Shown piece by piece: positions 27,172 to 35,296 of a stretch of 39,386 bases of DNA. The DNA is from Actinomycetota bacterium (GTDB taxonomy: Bacteria > Actinomycetota > Thermoleophilia > Gaiellales > Gaiellaceae): the NCBI GenBank assembly GCA_005883335.1, contig VAXM01000020.1, forward strand, positions 1 to 39,386, written 5' to 3'. Made by a program: the position numbers and the translations under genes. The notes beneath the pieces were generated by a model, which had not been told where the DNA came from, did not search any database, and was given only the letters and a program-made list of their open reading frames with translations. Within the stretch, counting starts at the first letter, position 1; the number at the start of each line of letters is the position of its first letter.

Positions 27172-28153
27172 AGACGGCCGCGCCGTCAGCGCCGGCACGG
27201 CCTCTTATGGTCGGCGTCGCAAGCGAGCGCCTTCTGTGGTTGCTCACTCCCTCCTCGGACTGATCGGCACCACCCCGCTCGTCGAGCTGTCGCGCCTTTC
27301 GCCGAAGCCGGGGGTCAAGCTCTACGCGAAGCTCGAGGGCCAGAATCCGACCGGCTCGATCAAGGACCGTATCGCGCTTGCGATGATCGAGGCCGCCGAG
27401 CTCGAGCCCGGCGCCGAGCTCCTCGAGCCGACGAGCGGCAACACGGGCATCTCGCTCGCGCTCGTCGCGCGGCTCAAGGGCTACCGGCTCACGTGCGTGA
27501 TGCCCGAGAACGTGACCGAGGAGCGGCGCCGGCTGCTGCGGCTCTACGGCGCCGAGATCATCGAGTCGCCCGGCGAGGAGGGATCGAACGGAGCGGTCCG
27601 CGTCGCCGTCGAGCTCGCCGAGCGCGAGCCCCGCTACCACATGCTCTTCCAGTACGCGAACGGGGCCAACCCGGCCGCGCACTACCACGGAACGGGCGCC
27701 GAGATCGCCGAGGCGCTCGACCGCGTGGACGTGCTCGTGGCCGGCCTCGGGACAGGCGGAACGCTGATGGGAGCGGGCGCGCGCCTGCGCGAGGCTTTTC
27801 CAGGGATCGTCGTCGCCGCGGCGGAGCCCCTCCCCGGCGATCCGGTGATGGGCCTGCGCTCACTCGAGGACGGCTATGTGCCGCCGATCCTCGACGTCTC
27901 GAAGCTCGACCGGAAGGTGCTCGTCTCGAACGCCGACGCAGTCACGACCCTGCGCGAGCTGCTCCGCGAGGAGGGGGTCTTCGCCGGGGTCTCCTCAGGC
28001 GCGGTCATCCACGTCGCCCGCAGGCTCGCCGCCGAGCTCGACGAGGGCGTCGTTGTCGCCGTGCTCGCCGACGGCGGCTGGAAGTACCTCTCGGCCGATT
28101 TCTGGGAGACCGGCGCGGAAGCCGAAGAGCTCGAGAGCGCCGTCTGGTGGTGA
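27164..28153 (+). CDS. cysM: PLP-dependent cysteine synthase, CysM-type
   Basis: LIGTTPLVELSRLSPKPGVKLYAKLEGQNPTGSIKDRIAL; PTSGNTGISLAL; GTGGTLMGAG. True start may be GTG 27236. Confidence 0.93.
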   Translation: MDEDGRAVSAGTASYGRRRKRAPSVVAHSLLGLIGTTPLVELSRLSPKPGVKLYAKLEGQNPTGSIKDRIALAMIEAAELEPGAELLEPTSGNTGISLALVARLKGYRLTCVMPENVTEERRRLLRLYGAEIIESPGEEGSNGAVRVAVELAEREPRYHMLFQYANGANPAAHYHGTGAEIAEALDRVDVLVAGLGTGGTLMGAGARLREAFPGIVVAAAEPLPGDPVMGLRSLEDGYVPPILDVSKLDRKVLVSNADAVTTLRELLREEGVFAGVSSGAVIHVARRLAAELDEGVVVAVLADGGWKYLSADFWETGAEAEELESAVWW

Positions 28154-28518
28154 TCCCAACCGAGATCCGCGCGCAGCTCAGGGCCCACGCGCGCGCGGAA
28201 GAGCCGAACGAGGCGTGCGGGCTCGTCGCGCTGCGAGACGGCACGGCAGAGCGCTACATCCCGGCCCGCAACGCGGCAGCCAGCCCATACCGCTTCGAGC
28301 TCGAGACCGAGCCCGAGAACTGGTTCCTCGAAGACGACGGCTACGAGCTGGCCGTCTTCCACTCGCACGTCTCGTCGGCGCCGCGCCCCTCGCGCACGGA
28401 CGTCGAGAACATCGGCCTCTGGCAGGACCGGCCCTACCTGATCCTCTCGCTGGGGACCGGCGAGCTCGCCGCCTGGCAGATCACAGACGGCGAGATCTCG
28501 CCTCTAAGCCTGAGCTAG
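28150..28518 (+). CDS. mec: Mec-like M67 (JAMM) metallopeptidase
   Basis: GTG 28150: EEPNEACGLVAL...FHSHVSSAPRPSRTD, a full JAMM motif (E...H-S-H-x7-S-x2-D). Confidence 0.9.
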   Translation: MIPTEIRAQLRAHARAEEPNEACGLVALRDGTAERYIPARNAAASPYRFELETEPENWFLEDDGYELAVFHSHVSSAPRPSRTDVENIGLWQDRPYLILSLGTGELAAWQITDGEISPLSLS

Positions 28519-28877
28519 GTCGCCCTGAACGTGCCCTTCATGCCGAACTTCGCATGGCTGTCGACGGTGCAGATGTAAGGGAACTTCCCCTTCTTGAGCG
28601 TGACGGTGAGCGTCGCAGTCTTGTTGTGGGCGAGCTGCGGCGTCTTCTTGCCACCGATCTTGAAGTCGTGCTTGAGCGCGCCCTTGTTCACGAGCTTGAA
28701 GATGACCTTCCCGTGAGGCGCTGTCTTGCGCGAGAGGATGAACTTGTACTCCTTCGCGGTCACCTTGACGGTGGTCGCCGTGGCCGCCGACGGGCGGGCG
28801 CCCGCGAACGGCGAGACCGCGAGGAAGATCGCGGCGCCGATCGCGCCCATGACGAGCAGAAGAACGATGCGCTTCAT
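28515..28877 (-). CDS. Cupredoxin-like secreted copper protein
   Basis: ATG 28877 after AAGGAGAC; signal peptide; LKHDFKIG...FPYICTVDSHAKFGMKGTF type I Cu ligands. Confidence 0.85.
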   Translation of the reverse strand: MKRIVLLLVMGAIGAAIFLAVSPFAGARPSAATATTVKVTAKEYKFILSRKTAPHGKVIFKLVNKGALKHDFKIGGKKTPQLAHNKTATLTVTLKKGKFPYICTVDSHAKFGMKGTFRAT

Positions 28878-28909
28878 AAGTCTCCTTGGTTGCTGACCCC
28901 GTACGCGGG

Positions 28910-30214
28910 TCACGATACCTCTTTGAGCCTCTCCTCTTCCGGCTCGTGCGGGACGAGCTCGACCTCCAGCCGCTCGATGCGAGAGCCCTCGACGTCGAGC
29001 ACCTTGAAGCGCGTGCCGTCGTGCTCGACCTCGTCGCCGCGCTCCGGCGCCCGCCCGAGCAGCCCGAACACGAAACCGCCCACGGTGTGGTAGTCCTCGA
29101 TCGGCAGATCCCGGTGGAACTGCTCGTTGAAGTCGTCGATCGGGAACGTGCCGTCGATGCGCATCCGGCCGTCGGGGAGCCGCTCGACCGATTCGTCGGG
29201 AAGGTCGAACTCGTCCTCGATCTCGCCGACGATCTCCTCGAGCAGATCCTCCAGCGTCACGATTCCTTCGAGGTCGCCGTACTCGTCGACGACGATCGCC
29301 ATGTGCTGGTTCGTGCGGCGGAACTCCGCCAGCAGCGCTGCGAGGTCCTTCGTCTCGGGGACGATGTGCGCCGGCCTGACGAGCGTGTCGAGCTCGACTC
29401 CCGCGATGCCGCGATCGACGATCGCCGAGAACAGGTCGCGCACGTGGATCATCCCTATGACCTTGTCGAGCGACTCGCGGTAGACCGGGTAGCGCGTGTA
29501 GGGCGACTCGATCATCGCCGCGAGTGCCTCCTCGGGCGGTAGGTCGACGGACAGCGCGACCACCTCCGGCCGCGGCACCATCACCGCCGAGACCTCCTTG
29601 TCGGCGAAATCGAAGACCTTGTAGAGCATCTCTTGCTCCTGCTGCTCGATCTCGCCTTCCTCGCGCGAGCGGGAGAGCAGCATCTTCAGCTCAGCCTCGG
29701 AGTACACCTCCATGTCGCCGCCCGGCGGCTCGAGGCCGAACACGTTCAGCACGAGCTCGGTCGATCGTTGGAGCACCCAGATCAGCGGCTTCAGGGCGAC
29801 GAAGAACCCGCGCACGGGCGCCGAGACTGCGAGCGCGACGGTCTCGGAGTGCTGGAGCGCGATCCCCTTCGGCACGAGCTCGCCGATCACGACATGCAGG
29901 AACGTGATGATCAGGAATGCGAGCGCGAAGGCGAGCACCGAGGCGAGGATCGGATCGAAGACCTTCGCCAGGGCCTGCTCGCCGAGGGCGCCGATGCCCA
30001 GGCTTGTGCCGGTGACGCCGAGCTGCATCGCCGCGATGAAGCGGGGCGGGTCGGAGACGATGTTCAACACCGCCCGGGCACGTCGGTTCCCCCGCTCCTC
30101 GAGCTCGCGGATGCGCGTGCGGCGAGCGGTGACTAGCCCGTACTCGCCCGCGACGAAGAAGGCGTTGGCCAAAATCAGCGCTGCCACGCCGAGGAGCTCC
30201 AGGAAGAGGGTCAC
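28910..30214 (-). CDS. CNNM/CorC (HlyC/CorC) family transporter with CBS pair and CorC C-terminus
   Basis: LILANAFFVAGEYGLVTARR, VMVPRPEVVALSVD, MAIVVDEYGDLEGIVTLEDLLEEIVGEI, YHTVGGFVFGLLGRAPERGDEV. Confidence 0.93.
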   Translation of the reverse strand: MTLFLELLGVAALILANAFFVAGEYGLVTARRTRIRELEERGNRRARAVLNIVSDPPRFIAAMQLGVTGTSLGIGALGEQALAKVFDPILASVLAFALAFLIITFLHVVIGELVPKGIALQHSETVALAVSAPVRGFFVALKPLIWVLQRSTELVLNVFGLEPPGGDMEVYSEAELKMLLSRSREEGEIEQQEQEMLYKVFDFADKEVSAVMVPRPEVVALSVDLPPEEALAAMIESPYTRYPVYRESLDKVIGMIHVRDLFSAIVDRGIAGVELDTLVRPAHIVPETKDLAALLAEFRRTNQHMAIVVDEYGDLEGIVTLEDLLEEIVGEIEDEFDLPDESVERLPDGRMRIDGTFPIDDFNEQFHRDLPIEDYHTVGGFVFGLLGRAPERGDEVEHDGTRFKVLDVEGSRIERLEVELVPHEPEEERLKEVS

Positions 30215-30234
30215 GCCCCGCTCTCCGGGGCGTG
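30212..30234 (-). promoter_or_regulatory. Strong inverted repeat covering the start codon of the CNNM/CorC gene
   Basis: CACGCCCCG-CTCTC-CGGGGCGTG: 9-bp perfect stem, 5-nt loop; the GTG start (30214-30212) lies in the stem. Confidence 0.55.
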
Positions 30235-30264
30235 GGTACTAGGCGGTATCTCGTCGTCCACTAC

Positions 30265-31188
30265 TTACGAATCAGTATAGGCGCCCATCTGACGGACGGC
30301 CCTGCCCTCGCGGACGAGCCGCTCCAGGTGCGCAAGCGCCTCGGCAAGGGCAAAACGGCGGCCGCTGGCGTCCAGGTTGTCCCCGAACAGCGCCAGGGAA
30401 ACGTCGTAGCCGGTTCGCGGCTCAGGCCCGAGCGCTGCCGCGGTCTCGTCGAGGCGCTTGCGGTGATGCTCGACGATCTCGCGCGCGCGCGAAACCGGAT
30501 CGGCGATGAGCTCGCCGTGGCCCGCCAGCGCGAGCTTCGGCGCGAGCTCGATCGTCCGCTCGAGCGAGGCGAGGTAGTCCCCGAGCGGGTCGGGCCGCGA
30601 ATCGGGATAGAGCCCGACGGTCGGCGTGATCTCGCCGAGCAGGTGGTCGCCGGCGACGAGCACGCCGTCGCGCAGGAGGCAGATATGCCCGTCGGCGTGG
30701 CCCGGCAGCTCGAGCACCTTCCAGCCGTCGACCTCGTCGCCTTCGGCGAGACGCAGAGGGTCTCGCGCCCAACGGATGAACGGGCCGAAGATGCGCGACT
30801 CGTGCCGCAGCTCCTCCGCCACGGGCTCGGGTAGCCCGTGCCCGAGCAGATAATCGGCGAGCCGCTCCGACCAGTCCTCTCGCCCCCAGACCTGCTCGCA
30901 CTGCTCGTAGTCCCGCTCGCCCTGAAGGACTTGCGCGCCCGTCAGCCGCCGCGCGTCTTCGCCGCCGCCCGCATGGTCGGGGTGGAAGTGCGTGACGACG
31001 ATCCGGGCGACCGGCCCGTCGAGCCCGCGTAGGACCGGCTCCCAGCGAGCCTCGGCTTCGGGAAGACCGAGGCCGGTGTCGACGAGCGTCCAGCCGCCCT
31101 CGCCGGGCAGGAGGTAGCAATGGACGTGGAGAGGGCCCATCGGCAGCGGGAAGGTGAGTCGCCTGATCCCGTCTGGTAGCTCCGCCAT
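30265..31188 (-). CDS. MBL-fold metallo-hydrolase
   Basis: ATG 31188; VVTHFHPDHAGGGEDA, LPGHADGHICLL, VAGDHLLGEI, GHGELI. Confidence 0.93.
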   Translation of the reverse strand: MAELPDGIRRLTFPLPMGPLHVHCYLLPGEGGWTLVDTGLGLPEAEARWEPVLRGLDGPVARIVVTHFHPDHAGGGEDARRLTGAQVLQGERDYEQCEQVWGREDWSERLADYLLGHGLPEPVAEELRHESRIFGPFIRWARDPLRLAEGDEVDGWKVLELPGHADGHICLLRDGVLVAGDHLLGEITPTVGLYPDSRPDPLGDYLASLERTIELAPKLALAGHGELIADPVSRAREIVEHHRKRLDETAAALGPEPRTGYDVSLALFGDNLDASGRRFALAEALAHLERLVREGRAVRQMGAYTDS

Positions 31189-31190
31189 TA

Positions 31191-31204
31191 CGAACGTACG
31201 TTCT
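31191..31204. promoter_or_regulatory. Palindromic operator, LexA/SOS-box-like
   Basis: CGAACGTACGTTCt; GAACGTACGTTC is a perfect 12-bp palindrome directly abutting TATACT (31204-31209). Confidence 0.55.
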
Positions 31205-31215
31205 ATACTGCCGCC

Positions 31216-32118
31216 ATGCGCGCCGAGTATCGCGAAGAGCCCTGCAAGGCGGCGTTGAACCGAGTCAAGGGGATGATGTTCGACTGGTCGCTGAACCCGT
31301 ACATGGGTTGCGTCCACCGCTGCACCTTCTGCTACGTGCGCGCCTTCGAGCTGCGCGCCGACCGGCCGTTCGACGAGCGCTACGGACGCTCGATCCGGGT
31401 CAAGACGAACGTCGTCGAGGTGCTTCGGCGCGAGCTTTCGCGCGCGAGCTGGGAGCACGAGTCGGTGGTGATCGGCGCGGCCACCGATCCGTACCAACCC
31501 GTCGAGGGGCGCTACCGGCTGACGCGCGGCTGCATCGAGGCGCTCCGCGACCACTCGAACCCGTTCAGCATCATCACGCGCGGGCCGCTGATCATCCGGG
31601 ACGTGGACGTCCTCGCCGAGGCCGCGGCGCGGGCCTCGGTCTCCGTCACGTTCTCGATCCCGACGCTGGACGAGGAGGTCTGGCGCCGGACCGAGCCCGG
31701 CACGGCCCATCCGCGCCAGCGGCTGCGCGCGTTGAAGACGCTGGTCGAGGCGGGCGTCAAGGCGAGTGTCGGCATGGCGCCGATCCTGCCCGGGATCTCG
31801 GACCGGCCCGAGCAGCTCGAAGAGGTCGTGCGGGCCGCGCGGGAGGCGGGCGCCTGCGGTGTCTGGTCGAACCTGCTCTTCCTGCGGCCAGGAACGCGGG
31901 AGCACTTCCTCGAGGCGCTGGCCCGCGACTACCCCGGTCAGCTCGACCACTACGAGCGGCTCTACGCACGGCGGGCCTACCTTGGGAAGGATCAGACGAA
32001 GCCGGTGCGGGATCAGGTCGCGGCGCTGGCGAAGGAGCATGGCATCCGCGACCGCCGCCCCCTCCGGCTGGAGCCCGAGCCGCCCGTGATCGCGGAGCAG
32101 TTGACGCTGGCCGTGTAG
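31216..32118 (+). CDS. Rv2578c family radical SAM protein (SplB-like)
   Basis: MGCVHRCTFCYVRAFELRADRPFDERYGRSIRVKTNVVEVLRREL; CxxxCxxC radical SAM motif. Confidence 0.92.
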   Translation: MRAEYREEPCKAALNRVKGMMFDWSLNPYMGCVHRCTFCYVRAFELRADRPFDERYGRSIRVKTNVVEVLRRELSRASWEHESVVIGAATDPYQPVEGRYRLTRGCIEALRDHSNPFSIITRGPLIIRDVDVLAEAAARASVSVTFSIPTLDEEVWRRTEPGTAHPRQRLRALKTLVEAGVKASVGMAPILPGISDRPEQLEEVVRAAREAGACGVWSNLLFLRPGTREHFLEALARDYPGQLDHYERLYARRAYLGKDQTKPVRDQVAALAKEHGIRDRRPLRLEPEPPVIAEQLTLAV

Positions 32119-32165
32119 TTCGCTCGCGATGTAGGGCCCACGCTAGGTGGGGTAAGTTCGTCCCG

Positions 32166-33237
32166 GTGAAGGCGCGTTTCGTCGTTCTGGGCGCGGGCTT
32201 CGGCGGTCTCGAGCTCGCGACTCTCTTGTCCGAAGCGCTCGGCAGCGACGCCGGCATTGCGCTCATCGACGAGAACGACGCCTTCGTCTTCGGCTACTCG
32301 AAGCTCGACGTGATGTTCGGGCGCAAGGCGCCACGCGAGGTTCGCCTGCCGTATGCCGACTTCGCCAAGCCCGGTGTCCGCTTCTTGCGCGAGACGATCA
32401 CCGCGATCGATCCAGAGGCGCGGCGGGTGACGACCAACAGAGCTGTCCACGAGGCGGACGTCCTCGTCGTCGCCCTCGGCGCCGACTACGACTTCGACGC
32501 AACGCCCGGGCTCGCAGAGGGCGGGAGCGAGTTCTACTCCGTCCGCGGCGCCGAGCGGCTGCACGTGCCCGCCGGCGCCAAGCGAGGCGGCGTTGCTTCT
32601 AGACGACTACCTGTCGCGGCGAGGAGTCCGCGACGACTGCGAGATCTCGCTCGTGATGCCGTTCGGGACCCCGGTCCCTCCGTCGCCGGACACCTCGGCC
32701 GCGCTTCTGACAGCGTTCGCCGAGCGCGGCATCGAGTTCGTCCCCGGCCGCCGGGTGAGCTCGCTCGACCCGGGACGCAACGTCGCCGTGCTCGACGACG
32801 GCGCTGAGCTGCCATACGACCTCTTCCTCGGTGTCCCAAAGCACCGCGCACCCGACGTGGTCCTCGAGAGCGGGATGGCCACGGACGGCTACATAGCCGT
32901 CGATTCACGAACGCTCGAGACGCGTTTCGCGGACGTGTACGCCGTCGGGGACGTCGCGACCGTCGGCGTGCCGAAGGCGGGCGTGTTCTCGGAGGGTGCG
33001 GCCCGCGTCGTCGCCGTGTCACTGATAGCGCGAGTGCAGGGAGGTGAGCAGCCGCCAGCGTATGACGGGCGCGGTGCCTGCTACGTCGAGTTCGGAGCCG
33101 GCCGCGTCGGCCGGGTCGACGTCGACTTCCTCTCCGGGCCGAAGCCGACGGGTACGTTCCAGGAGCCGTCACGCGTCCTCGTCGCCGAGAAGCAGCACTT
33201 CGGGGCGAGCCGCAGCGCCCGCTGGTTCAACCACTGA
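32166..33237 (+). pseudogene. NAD(P)/FAD-dependent oxidoreductase, frameshifted with small internal loss
   Basis: 5' half in frame 3 (VKARFVVLGAGFGGLELATLLSEALG...EFYSVRGAERL) and 3' half in frame 1 (CPPAPSEAALLLDDYLSRRGVRDDCEISLVMPFGTPVPPSP...ARWFNH); junction about 32559-32566. Confidence 0.8.
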
Positions 33238-33302
33238 TCTCCCGAGCAGCTGGCCCTCGCGTTGTAGGCGTTTTCCGACCCGCGACATACAATCCGCTTG
33301 CC

Positions 33303-33950
33303 GTGGGAGAGCAGGCCGCAACGGAACGAGCGAACGGGGAGATCACCTGCCTGATCGTCGACGACCACGAGGTCGTCCGCGAAGGCCTGCGCCTCTCGCT
33401 CTCGCGCGCGCCGCACATCCGCGTCGTCGGGGAAGCACCTGACGGAGAGACGGCCGTCGCCCTGGCGGAACGCCGGAGGCCCGATGTCGTGATCATGGAC
33501 GTCCGCATGCCCGGGATGGACGGGCTCGAGGCGACCAAGATCCTGACGCAGAAGGCGCCCGATGTCGCCGTCCTGATCTTCACGGCCTACAGCGAGCGCC
33601 AGCTTCTGCGCCGCGGCCTCGAGTCGGGCGCGAAGGGCTACATCCTCAAAGAGGCGCCGCACCAGACGCTCCTCAAGGCGATCGACAAGGTCGTGGCCGG
33701 CGAGGGCTTCGTCGACCCGGCGCTCATGCCGGCTTTCCTGTCCGGGAGCGAGGAGGAGATGCTCACGGCCCGTGAGCGCGAGATCCTCAAGCTGCTCGCG
33801 GACGGAATGTCCAATGCGGACGTCGCCGGCCGGCTCTTCATCAGCCAGGAGACCGTGAAGAGCCACGTGCGCCACATCCTCACCAAGCTCGAGGCAGACA
33901 CGCGAACGCATGCCGTCGCGATTGCGCTTCGCGAAGCGATCATCGACTAG
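33303..33950 (+). CDS. NarL/LuxR-type response regulator
   Basis: CLIVDDHEVVREGLRLSLSRAPHIRVVGEA; VIMDVRMPGMDGLEATK; C-terminal LTAREREILKLLADGMSNADVAGRLFISQETVKSHV. Confidence 0.95.
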   Translation: MGEQAATERANGEITCLIVDDHEVVREGLRLSLSRAPHIRVVGEAPDGETAVALAERRRPDVVIMDVRMPGMDGLEATKILTQKAPDVAVLIFTAYSERQLLRRGLESGAKGYILKEAPHQTLLKAIDKVVAGEGFVDPALMPAFLSGSEEEMLTAREREILKLLADGMSNADVAGRLFISQETVKSHVRHILTKLEADTRTHAVAIALREAIID

Positions 33951-35076
33951 AGCAAGCCTGCTCGTCGCGGTCGTCGCCCTGGCGGCGGTCGTCTCGCTGC
34001 TGGGCCTGTCTCTGAGCTCTAGCGGGCTCGCGTTCGCCGGCCTCGCCGCGGCGATCATCGGCGCTGCCGGGTTCGCGCTCCACCTGATCGTCACCGAGCG
34101 GCGGCGGCACGAGGTCGTCGAGGACGAGCTCGAATCGCTCATGCAGTCGCTCGGGTCGATCACGGGCACGCTCGATCCGGGCGAGGTGCTCGAGCGCACG
34201 CTTCGGGAGGCGAAGAAGCTCTTCGGGGCGAAGGCGTCGCTGCTCGCTCCGGGCCAGACGAGCCGGGAGGACGGTGTCTTCCCGTTGCGGATCCGCGACG
34301 AGGACATCGGGGCGGTCAAGCTCGCTCGGTCGCGTCCGTTCGACCGCGAGGAGCAGGCGCGCGCCCAACTCCTGGCCGACTTCGCCTCGCGGGCCGTCGA
34401 GAACGCGCGGCTCCTCGCCGAGGCGCAGGTGCGCGAAGCCGAGCGCGCCCGGCTGTCGGACCAGCTGATCACCGCCGAGCAGGACGAACGGCGGCGCATG
34501 GCGCTCTTCCTGCACGACGGCCCGGTGCAGTCGCTCTCGGGGATCAGCCTGATGCTCGACGCCGTGATCGACTCGCTCAGGGCCAACCGGCGCGACGAGG
34601 CCGACCGCGTGCTCCGCTCGGCGCTCAAGCGGCACCGCGACACGATCCGCGAGCTGCGCGACCTCTCCTTCAACATCGAGCCGGTCGTGCTCCGCGACCA
34701 GGGCTTCGGGCCGGCGGTGCAGGCGCTCGCCGACCAGGTCGGGATCGCGAACGGGATCCAGGTCGACCTCGACGTCGAGGCGGCGGACAGCCTCGCGGAG
34801 AACGCGCGGGTCGGGCTCTACCAGATCATCCGCGAGGCCGTGAACCAGGCGCTCCGCCGAGGGCCGCCGAACCGGATCTCGATCCGCGTCGCTGCTGGCG
34901 AGGGGCGGGTCGAGACCGTGATCGCGGACGACGGCACGGGTGAGCGGCGGCGCGCGAGCTACGACGAGATCGAGGAGCGCGCCCGCACGCTGAGCGGCTC
35001 GGTCGAGGTGGAAGCCGGCGCGGACGGCGGCACGGCGGTCCGCGTTGTCCTTCCCTCGTACGTGGCGCAGCGCTAG
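33910..35076 (+). CDS. GAF-containing HisKA_3-type sensor histidine kinase
   Basis: Two TM segments; AEQDERRRMALFLHDGPVQSLSGISLMLDAVIDSL; VIADDGTGE; overlaps preceding RR. Start could be 33922. Confidence 0.88.
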   Translation: MPSRLRFAKRSSTRASLLVAVVALAAVVSLLGLSLSSSGLAFAGLAAAIIGAAGFALHLIVTERRRHEVVEDELESLMQSLGSITGTLDPGEVLERTLREAKKLFGAKASLLAPGQTSREDGVFPLRIRDEDIGAVKLARSRPFDREEQARAQLLADFASRAVENARLLAEAQVREAERARLSDQLITAEQDERRRMALFLHDGPVQSLSGISLMLDAVIDSLRANRRDEADRVLRSALKRHRDTIRELRDLSFNIEPVVLRDQGFGPAVQALADQVGIANGIQVDLDVEAADSLAENARVGLYQIIREAVNQALRRGPPNRISIRVAAGEGRVETVIADDGTGERRRASYDEIEERARTLSGSVEVEAGADGGTAVRVVLPSYVAQR

Positions 35077-35089
35077 CATCGGCGCCGCG

Positions 35090-35296
35090 ATGGAGGACGG
35101 GCAGCCGCAGCAGCATTCGCACTTGCGCTTCGTCTGGACCACGAACGGCTACGAGCTGCGCGAGCGCGACGGCGACGCGCCCGGCGTCGGCGAGGAGGTC
35201 GAGGAGGACGACAAGCGCCTGTACGTGACGAAGGTCGCCCCTTCCCCGCTCCCGGGCGACCTGCGCCGCTGCGCCTACCTGCAGCCAGTCACCTGA
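35090..35296 (+). CDS. Small conserved-looking protein of unknown function
   Basis: MEDGQPQQHSHLRFVWTTNGYELRERDGDAPGVGEEVEEDDKRLYVTKVAPSPLPGDLRRCAYLQPVT. Confidence 0.6.
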   Translation: MEDGQPQQHSHLRFVWTTNGYELRERDGDAPGVGEEVEEDDKRLYVTKVAPSPLPGDLRRCAYLQPVT

